Assembly: GCA_017521345.1 (NCBI GenBank) | Contig: JAFXCU010000201.1 | Span: 1-11,247 of the forward strand | Reading direction: 5' to 3' | Source: Ruminiclostridium sp. | Lineage (GTDB): Bacteria; Bacillota_A; Clostridia; Oscillospirales; Oscillospiraceae | Length of the DNA: 11,247 bases | Shown here: piece after piece, positions 7,144 through 11,247 of the stretch | Position numbering within the stretch: position 1 is the stretch's first letter | How the letters are laid out: every line of letters starts with the position of its first letter | Notes under the pieces: generated by a model | Told to the model about the DNA's origin: nothing | The model's input: only the letters and a program-made list of their open reading frames with translations | Database searches by the model: none | Program-made: the position numbers and the translations under genes

Positions 7144-7526
7144 AGAAATGCCTGATCGGTCTGCTGACCATGATCTGTCTGCTGTGTGCCTGTGGAGGGG
7201 AGGAGACCGCTTCCTTCCAGCAGATCTCCCAGGAGGAAGCCAAAACCATTATGTCCACCAACCGGGATGCGGTGATCCTGGATGTCCGCACCCGGGAGGA
7301 GTATGACAGTGGTCACATCAAGGGAGCCGTCCTGCTTCCTGTGGATGAGATTACCCAAGAGACCGCCCAGACGGTCATCCCGGAAAAGGACACCCAGGTG
7401 CTGGTCTACTGCCGCAGCGGAAACCGGAGCGTGACTGCCTCCAAGGCCTTGGCCCAGCTGGGATACACCCAGGTCTATGAGTTTGGCGGCATCAACACCT
7501 GGCCCTACGAGACGGAAACCTGGTAA
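7140..7526 (+). CDS. Rhodanese-like lipoprotein
   Basis: This 128-residue protein starts at the ATG at 7140, overlapping the preceding TGA as ATGA, with AAAGGA upstream; longer in-frame starts fall inside the Nudix/QueG gene and are not supported. The N-terminus is a lipoprotein signal: MKK, a hydrophobic core, and the lipobox LCAC with Cys18, so the protein should be anchored on the outer face of the membrane. Residues ~28-125 are a single rhodanese domain: VILDVRTREEYDSGHIKGA and the active-site loop Cys91-RSGNR. Rhodaneses transfer sulfane sulfur through a cysteine persulfide. The loop sequence is catalytically competent. The neighbours are Fe-S and flavodoxin-type redox proteins, so a role in sulfur or thiol chemistry at the cell surface is inferred. 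Confidence 0.9.
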   Translation: MKKCLIGLLTMICLLCACGGEETASFQQISQEEAKTIMSTNRDAVILDVRTREEYDSGHIKGAVLLPVDEITQETAQTVIPEKDTQVLVYCRSGNRSVTASKALAQLGYTQVYEFGGINTWPYETETW

Positions 7527-7540
7527 AGGAGGAATCTGCT

Positions 7541-8296
7541 ATGATCGTTTATTTTTCCGGTACCGGCAACAGCAAATATGCTGCTGCTCTGCTGGCTGAC
7601 CGTCTCCGGGATGTCCTGGTGGATGCCGGCCAGTGGATGAAGGAAGGGAAGCGTGGGGAATTTATCTCGGATAAGCCCTGGGTCTTTGCGGCTCCCACCT
7701 ATGCCTGGCAGCTGCCACGGGTTTTTGAGGATTTTCTCCGCAAAGCCTCCTTCCGGGGAAGCGGAGAGGCCTATTTCGTTATGACCTGCGGAGATGACAT
7801 CGGCCGGCCGGAGAAGGCGCTGGAAGCCCTGTGCCGGGAAATGGAACTGACCTTCCGGGGTGTCCTGGAGGTGGTCATGCCGGAAAACTACATCACCTTG
7901 TTCTCTGCTCCCGGAAAAGAGGAGGCAGAGGGGATCATCCAGGCTGCCCATCCTGTCCTGGAGGAAGGAGCCCACCTCATCGCTGAGGGAAAACCCTTCC
8001 CGACCCGGAAGGGGAGAAGTCTGGATGGCCTGAAAAGCGGCCTGGTGAACCGGACATTTTACCCGCTGTTTGTAAAGGACAAGTCCTTCCGCGTGACCGA
8101 GGATTGCAACGGCTGCGGCCTGTGTGAGAAGCTGTGCCCTTTGGATAACATCAAAATGGCAGATCAGAAACCCCGGTGGAATGGAAACTGCACCCAGTGT
8201 ATGGCCTGCATTTGCCGATGTCCCAAGGAGGCCATTGAGTATGGCCGCAGAAGCAAAGGAAAGGTGCGCTACCAGTGCCCGGAATATAAGGCTTAA
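7541..8296 (+). CDS. EFR1-family flavodoxin / 2x[4Fe-4S] ferredoxin
   Basis: This 251-residue protein starts at an ATG with AAAGGAGG, 14 bases after the rhodanese stop. The N-terminal ~150 residues form a flavodoxin-like domain with the FMN phosphate loop FSGTGNS at residues 5-11 and an AAPTYAWQLPRV segment. Near the C-terminus are two [4Fe-4S] motifs: C189-x2-C192-x2-C195-x3-C199-P and C217-x2-C220-x2-C223-x3-C227-P, with an extra Cys225 inside the second. This architecture matches the EFR1-type ferredoxin family common in anaerobic Clostridia, which is expected to move electrons between flavin and Fe-S clusters in the cytoplasm. Partners are not known. As the last gene of the operon, it could supply electrons to the QueG-like domain encoded by the first gene; that is inference. 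Confidence 0.9.
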   Translation: MIVYFSGTGNSKYAAALLADRLRDVLVDAGQWMKEGKRGEFISDKPWVFAAPTYAWQLPRVFEDFLRKASFRGSGEAYFVMTCGDDIGRPEKALEALCREMELTFRGVLEVVMPENYITLFSAPGKEEAEGIIQAAHPVLEEGAHLIAEGKPFPTRKGRSLDGLKSGLVNRTFYPLFVKDKSFRVTEDCNGCGLCEKLCPLDNIKMADQKPRWNGNCTQCMACICRCPKEAIEYGRRSKGKVRYQCPEYKA

Positions 8297-8306
8297 ATCA
8301 AATAAG

Positions 8307-8339
8307 GGCAGTGGGACATGTGTTCCGCTGCCTTTTTTT
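8307..8339 (+). terminator. Terminator of the redox operon
   Basis: An 11-bp stem (two G-U pairs) joins 8307-8317 and 8322-8332 around a four-base loop, followed by seven T residues. It lies 11 bases after the EFR1 stop codon and separates the redox operon from the XRE regulator. Confidence 0.92.
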
Positions 8340-8374
8340 GAAATGCAACCCAAAGTTGCGAAGATGCAAAACCA

Positions 8375-8409
8375 GGTTGGTGGCTATTACCAACCGGATA
8401 AGGTATGAT
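8375..8409 (+). promoter_or_regulatory. Candidate promoter and operator palindrome for the XRE regulator
   Basis: GGTTGGT (8375-8381) and ACCAACC (8389-8395) form a perfect 7-bp inverted repeat with a seven-base spacer. TATGAT at 8404-8409 is a plausible -10 box; the -35 region, which the palindrome would cover, is a poor match to TTGACA. This is the usual position for an autorepressor operator. A second small inverted repeat, GCAAC/GTTGC, lies at 8345-8359. Confidence 0.45.
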
Positions 8410-8434
8410 ATGCCCAGACAAGGAGGTGCATTTC

Positions 8435-8974
8435 ATGGGATTTGCAGAAAATCTGAGAGAACTGAGAAAGGAACGGGGCCTCTCCCAGGAAGACCTGGCC
8501 GAGCTGCTGGATGTAAGCCGTCAGGCGGTCTCCAAGTGGGAGCAGGGGATGGGCTATCCGGAGGTGGAAACCCTTCTTCTGCTGGCTGGTAAGCTGAACA
8601 TCTCCCTGGACAGCCTCATGGCGGTGGAGATCGCCAAAGAGGGTGGGGAGGGGAGGTCTCCCATCACCGGAACCATCCTGATCTCGTCGCCCCACGAAAA
8701 TGTGGTGGTGAGCTGCTATAAGATCGGCTCCTCTGGGAAAATGCTGGGCGGAGAGGGATCCCCCCAATATTCCCTCTTTGGAGTCAGCAGCGGCGGAGCC
8801 TCTTTCTGGGGGGAACCCACCACCTTCTTGGGATGGTATGCAGACAAGGAGACCATTTCGAAGGAAGTGGAGGAGATCCGTCAGGCCATCTTCCAAGGGG
8901 AGCAGACCTATCAGCTGAAGTACAGCGTCAAAACGGAACGGCGGTGGGGACGCATCAAACAGGTAAAAGAATAA
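8435..8974 (+). CDS. XRE-family (Cro/CI-type) transcriptional regulator
   Basis: This 179-residue protein starts at the ATG at 8435, eight bases after AAGGAGG; an upstream ATA/ATG-region start has no binding site. Residues ~5-58 are a helix-turn-helix of the XRE type: LRELRKERGLSQEDLAELLDVSRQAVSKWEQG and then PEVETLLLLAGKLNISLDSLM, split here for reading. The C-terminal ~115 residues are a soluble, glycine- and serine-rich domain, with FLGWYADKETISKEVEEIRQ near the end, that I do not recognise; it may sense a ligand. An inverted repeat in the promoter region suggests autoregulation. The gene may control itself or the redox operon upstream, but nothing in the sequence ties it to a target. Its stop codon is directly followed by a cotJC fragment with no terminator, so its original downstream region appears to have been lost. 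Confidence 0.9.
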   Translation: MGFAENLRELRKERGLSQEDLAELLDVSRQAVSKWEQGMGYPEVETLLLLAGKLNISLDSLMAVEIAKEGGEGRSPITGTILISSPHENVVVSCYKIGSSGKMLGGEGSPQYSLFGVSSGGASFWGEPTTFLGWYADKETISKEVEEIRQAIFQGEQTYQLKYSVKTERRWGRIKQVKE

Positions 8975-8976
8975 AC

Positions 8977-9117
8977 CGTACCCTGCTGCACTTCGGTGGC
9001 CCGGATGGGGAGCTGGGGGCCTCCATCCGCTACCTGTCCCAGCGGTACTCCATGCCCTATCCCCGGGTCCAGGGCCTACTGACCGATATCGGGACGGAAG
9101 AGTATAAACCACAATGA
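8977..9117 (+). pseudogene. cotJC: Truncated cotJC (spore-coat manganese-catalase-like) fragment
   Basis: In the frame ending at 9117 the translation contains FGGPDGELGASIRYLSQRYS, then MPYPRVQGLLTDIGTEE. These are hallmark segments of CotJC/manganese-catalase-like spore-coat proteins, normally near residues 25-65 of a ~190-residue protein. Recognisable homology runs from about 8992 to 9102, about 37 codons. Upstream, the expected N-terminus (YEKKLQYPV-type) is absent: the frame runs back into the XRE gene out of phase, without a plausible start or ribosome binding site. Downstream, the expected GTEELAH continuation is replaced after GAG by TAT AAA CCA CAA TGA. The remaining ~65% of the gene is not in the window. 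No cotJA or cotJB is present upstream. It is therefore a gene remnant, most simply the flank of an integrated element; codon usage is like the chromosomal genes to the left. Confidence 0.82.
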
Positions 9118-9145
9118 TATATATGATTGGCTAAAATAAAAAACA
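9095..9145. other. Candidate attachment-site region
   Basis: This interval spans the breakpoint in cotJC and the start of AT-rich sequence. It includes an imperfect 18-bp palindrome at 9112-9129, CAATGATATATATGATTG, matching its own reverse complement at 16 of 18 positions. Serine-recombinase sites are ~40-50 bp imperfect inverted repeats about a two-base core. The exact core cannot be fixed without the other end of the element or an empty site. Confidence 0.4.
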
Positions 9146-9155
9146 GAAGGGGCGA

Positions 9156-10700
9156 TTAGAACTTTAGCTGGATGTCCAGGGTGTAGATATGGGGAGGATA
9201 TTTTCCGCCGGGGGGAAGGGTCTTCTGGTCCGTATAGTAGACCACCCGATTGATGACCTGCTTAAGAAAGAAGTTCTGTCGCTCCGGGGGAACCGTTGGA
9301 TCAGACAGGGCCTCCAGAGCATCGGAAAGCTGCCGGACGATGGCCAAAGTTTTCTCTTGTGTGGGGGCGTTCTCGGACATGGTCTGTAACGTCAACTCAA
9401 GGGCCTGGCGTTCGTCTGCCAGCTTTTTGTTTCGGCGGAGGAACACGTCCTTGGTGTAGACACCAGACTCCAGAAGGTCAAACTGCTGGTCCTCACGGTG
9501 CTGGAGTTCTTCCAGCTTGGCGTTGAGGGCAGCAACGGTCTCCTGGTGGCGGAGGATCTCGCCGGAGTTATCCCGAGCCAGCTCCAGACGGTAGTTCTCC
9601 AGGGTCTGCTCCAGAGACTGGATGATGCGTTCCTGGACCTCATGGGCCTTTACCGAGCGGCGTCCACAGTGTCGCTGGTCAGTGCAGTTATAACGGTTGC
9701 GCTGGAGACCACGGGAGGAATAGTAGCCGTGGTAGGGCATGGTGCGCCCGCACTGGCAGTAGAGCAGGGTAGCAAGGGGATTCACAATGGTGGTATCATT
9801 GCGGACTCGGGCGTTTTTCTTCAGAAGTTCCTGGGTGCGCTGGAATGTTTCTTCATCCACCAGAGGTTCATGGATGCCATCCGCAATGAGGTAATCTTTT
9901 TTTCGGGGACGAGTGGCGATGATCTCGCCGCCGTCCATGACCTTCTCAGTGGCACGCCAGCCCCAGCGGACTTTGCCTACATAGACGGGGTTGGAAAGCA
10001 TATCCCGCAGAGAGGGCGGACGCCAGTATTTGGCCTTCCTGGGAGAGAACCCTAGCTCATCCAGGCGGGAACACACGTTAAAAAGAGAAACGCCCTGATT
10101 GGCATACAAGTCGAATGCCAGCTTGACTGCCGGGGCCTCGGCAGGGTTGGGGGTCAAAGTGGGCTCCCGCCGACGCTCAGGGTCGTTGAAGGCCCGGGAG
10201 TAGCCGTAGGGGATGCTGGAGTTGATGTAGTGGCCACGTTTCACGGAGGCGATGCGGCCACGATTCAGGATCTCCTTGGTGTACTCCAAATAGTCATTGC
10301 CCCGCATGAGTTCCATCTCAAAGAACTTCCGGTCGTACTTGTCCGTCAGGTCATAGGTCTTCATGGGGGTGGCGATGGGGACCCGGGTGTAGCGGAAGGA
10401 GTTCACCACCCGGCCGCAGTCCTCCAGATCACCACGGGTGAGTCGCTGGGGATCCACCACCAGGACACGGGAGACAGAGCCGGTCTCCAGGGCCTGGAGG
10501 AGCCGCTGCATCATGGGGCGGTCAGAAATGGTCTCGCCGGAGACTACCTCCCGGAAGATGTCATCGGGAGGGATGGGAGCGCCATACTCCCGCTGGGCAA
10601 ACTCCTGCAGAATGCCTTCGTGCTTGGAGAGAACCTCCTGGACAGTCTCGGAGGCATTGTCAGCACGGGATTTTCGTAAGTACATAATTGGTTTGGACAT
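9156..10700 (-). CDS. Large serine recombinase (integrase/excisionase)
   Basis: This 514-residue protein starts at an ATG eight bases after AGGAGG. The N-terminal ~150 residues are the resolvase catalytic domain: YLRKS with nucleophile Ser11, then E51-VVSGETISDR, then DPQRLTRGDLED with Asp83, Arg86 and Arg89. Residues ~165-290 are the recombinase DNA-binding domain (GRIASVKRGHYINSSIPYGY; WRPPSLRDMLSNPVYVGKVRWG). Next is a zinc ribbon with Cys315, Cys317, Cys339 and Cys345, then a coiled coil from about 355 to 455 and a short beta-rich tail. Length and domain order are normal for a full-length enzyme of the SpoIVCA/TndX type, with no frameshift. Such enzymes integrate and, with a directionality factor, excise elements at a short core. 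It converges on the cotJC remnant, 38 bases from its stop codon. No directionality factor is seen in the window. Confidence 0.95.
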   Translation of the reverse strand: MSKPIMYLRKSRADNASETVQEVLSKHEGILQEFAQREYGAPIPPDDIFREVVSGETISDRPMMQRLLQALETGSVSRVLVVDPQRLTRGDLEDCGRVVNSFRYTRVPIATPMKTYDLTDKYDRKFFEMELMRGNDYLEYTKEILNRGRIASVKRGHYINSSIPYGYSRAFNDPERRREPTLTPNPAEAPAVKLAFDLYANQGVSLFNVCSRLDELGFSPRKAKYWRPPSLRDMLSNPVYVGKVRWGWRATEKVMDGGEIIATRPRKKDYLIADGIHEPLVDEETFQRTQELLKKNARVRNDTTIVNPLATLLYCQCGRTMPYHGYYSSRGLQRNRYNCTDQRHCGRRSVKAHEVQERIIQSLEQTLENYRLELARDNSGEILRHQETVAALNAKLEELQHREDQQFDLLESGVYTKDVFLRRNKKLADERQALELTLQTMSENAPTQEKTLAIVRQLSDALEALSDPTVPPERQNFFLKQVINRVVYYTDQKTLPPGGKYPPHIYTLDIQLKF

Positions 10701-10724
10701 TGCAAAAACCTCCTACCATATGAT

Positions 10725-10752
10725 ATGATAAAAGGGCAGTGAAACCCGTCAA
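10725..10752 (-). promoter_or_regulatory. Promoter of the serine recombinase
   Basis: On the minus strand TTGACG (10747-10752) and TATCAT (10725-10730) are separated by 16 bases, each one mismatch from consensus. The transcript would start near 10718, giving a leader of under 20 bases that carries little more than the ribosome binding site at 10709-10714. The -35 lies in the loop of a hairpin and one arm of that hairpin fills the spacer. Confidence 0.6.
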
Positions 10753-10767
10753 TGTTTACTGCCCTTT
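10730..10767 (-). terminator. Hairpin overlapping the recombinase promoter; terminator-like on the minus strand
   Basis: AAAGGGCAGT (10731-10740) and ACTGCCCTTT (10758-10767) form a perfect 10-bp inverted repeat. On the minus strand it is followed by one more T, giving TTTT, then ATCAT. It could stop transcripts arriving from the zinc-ribbon gene before the recombinase, or act as a binding site within the promoter. On the plus strand it ends in TTTGATT, a weaker terminator. Confidence 0.55.
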
Positions 10768-10771
10768 GATT

Positions 10772-10816
10772 GCCGTCCCTGGTGCGCCAACACCAGGGGC
10801 GGCTTTGTTGTTTTGT
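10772..10816 (+). terminator. Strong plus-strand hairpin with T-rich tail upstream of the recombinase
   Basis: A 13-bp stem (one G-U pair) joins 10772-10784 and 10791-10803 around a six-base loop, followed on the plus strand by TTTGTTGTTTTGT. In the minus direction the tail is not T-rich. No plus-strand gene in the element ends here, so it would mainly stop antisense transcription coming through the recombinase gene. An alternative is that it is a structured leader RNA or a protein-binding site. Confidence 0.6.
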
Positions 10817-10860
10817 GGGTTTGAGACAGTTGCGTCTTTCTGTGGTCAGTGATTGAGCTC

Positions 10861-11247
10861 TTATTCGTGTATGAATACATGGATGCGATAGGGAATGTAT
10901 ATTATGAGACCGAGACCAAGACAGCACAGAAGGAGAAACCCGGCGAATGAACCGTCATCCTCAGAGCTGGAAGTATCATTTTCTTTTTCATATTCCTCGC
11001 GTATTGAGCAGCCGTCTTTGTGGTCACCAGGCGATTCGATGAATTGTTCACATTCTGAACAAAACTCTGCATCATACTCGCCAGGGTCAACATATCCGTG
11101 AAATTCTCCGTCATCTGTGTAGTAGCCGTCATCTCCGACCCAGATGCCATCGTAATAGTCGTAACCCTTTGGAGGGAATGGTGATTCTACTATGCAGAAG
11201 TCATAATGCCCCCACATGGTGACGTTGCCGCCACAGTGTATGCAAGA
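10861..11247 (-). CDS. Zinc-ribbon protein with a C-terminal membrane segment, 5'-partial
   Basis: The frame is open to the right edge of the window. An ATG at 11217 could be taken as the start, but no convincing ribosome binding site precedes it, and the ten codons upstream read SCIHCGGNVT, a CxxCGG zinc-knuckle half, so the true start is probably beyond the edge. The visible 128 residues contain CIHC at the start, then an acidic Tyr/Gly/Asp-rich section (YDYYDGIWVGDDGYYTDDGE), then FCSEC as a second CxxC, then a charged linker, and finally one hydrophobic membrane segment (FAGFLLLCCLGLGLIIYI) with a short basic tail. This fits a zinc-ribbon domain held at the membrane. I do not recognise the family. 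The gene is more AT-rich than the chromosomal genes to the left and appears to be element cargo. Confidence 0.65.
   Translation of the reverse strand, partial: SCIHCGGNVTMWGHYDFCIVESPFPPKGYDYYDGIWVGDDGYYTDDGEFHGYVDPGEYDAEFCSECEQFIESPGDHKDGCSIREEYEKENDTSSSEDDGSFAGFLLLCCLGLGLIIYIPYRIHVFIHE

Larger units (their letters stand above)
9103..11247. mobile_element. One end of an integrative element carrying a large serine recombinase (partial)
   Basis: The left boundary is placed where cotJC homology stops, just after the codon at 9100-9102. From there the sequence becomes AT-rich, then a large serine recombinase gene reads toward the boundary, then come regulatory hairpins and an unrelated small zinc-ribbon gene, also more AT-rich than the chromosome to the left. 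Serine recombinase genes usually lie next to their own attachment site. The right end is outside the window, so size, cargo and type (prophage, conjugative or mobilisable element) cannot be told. Confidence 0.65.

Noticed and set aside
9498..10679. Plus-strand open frames inside the recombinase gene
   Set aside because: They are antisense to a full-length recombinase with all catalytic residues and show no domain signatures.
1..11247. CRISPR array, tRNA or rRNA genes
   Set aside because: No regularly spaced direct repeats and no tRNA- or rRNA-like sequence were seen on either strand by reading.

Overview
The window looks like chromosome of an anaerobic, endospore-forming Firmicute of the class Clostridia, most likely a gut Oscillospiraceae-type organism. 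The reasons are the moderately high GC with strong AGGAGG ribosome binding sites, a SpoIID-like sporulation protein in a spore-type operon, a fragment of the spore-coat gene cotJC, and clostridial families such as the EFR1-type flavodoxin-ferredoxin. The lineage is inferred from gene content; no ribosomal RNA or other marker is present.

Layout. (a) 1-2073: the 3' part of a large L,D-transpeptidase with three Ig-like repeats, closed by a strong terminator. (b) 2073-4191, minus strand: a tight three-gene operon of a small carboxypeptidase-regulatory-like protein, a SpoIID-like protein carrying two peptidoglycan-binding domains, and a protein with two peptidoglycan-binding domains. None has a visible signal peptide. 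(c) 4239-6043, plus strand: a UlaG-like metallo-beta-lactamase-fold hydrolase and a Big2/YARHG lipoprotein, each with a good sigma-A promoter. (d) 6058-8339, plus strand: a redox operon of a Nudix/QueG-like fusion, a rhodanese lipoprotein and a flavodoxin/2x[4Fe-4S] protein, ended by a terminator. (e) 8375-8974: an XRE-family regulator with a palindrome in its promoter region. (f) 8977-11247: a cotJC remnant abutting a large serine recombinase on the opposite strand, followed by a more AT-rich region with a zinc-ribbon membrane protein that runs off the window.

The most interesting part is (f). The cotJC reading frame keeps the segment from FGGPDGELG to TDIGTEE, then leaves homology abruptly and stops 15 bases later. 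A recombinase gene converges on it from 9156. This is the arrangement expected at one end of an integrative element inserted in a sporulation gene, similar in concept to the sigK skin element. The first ~25-30 codons of cotJC are also missing on the other side, where the fragment is fused to the tail of the XRE gene, so simple regeneration of a whole cotJC by excision cannot be assumed.

Two themes therefore dominate: cell-wall or spore-envelope functions (transpeptidase, SpoIID-like operon, cotJC) and redox or Fe-S chemistry (the 6058-8296 operon).
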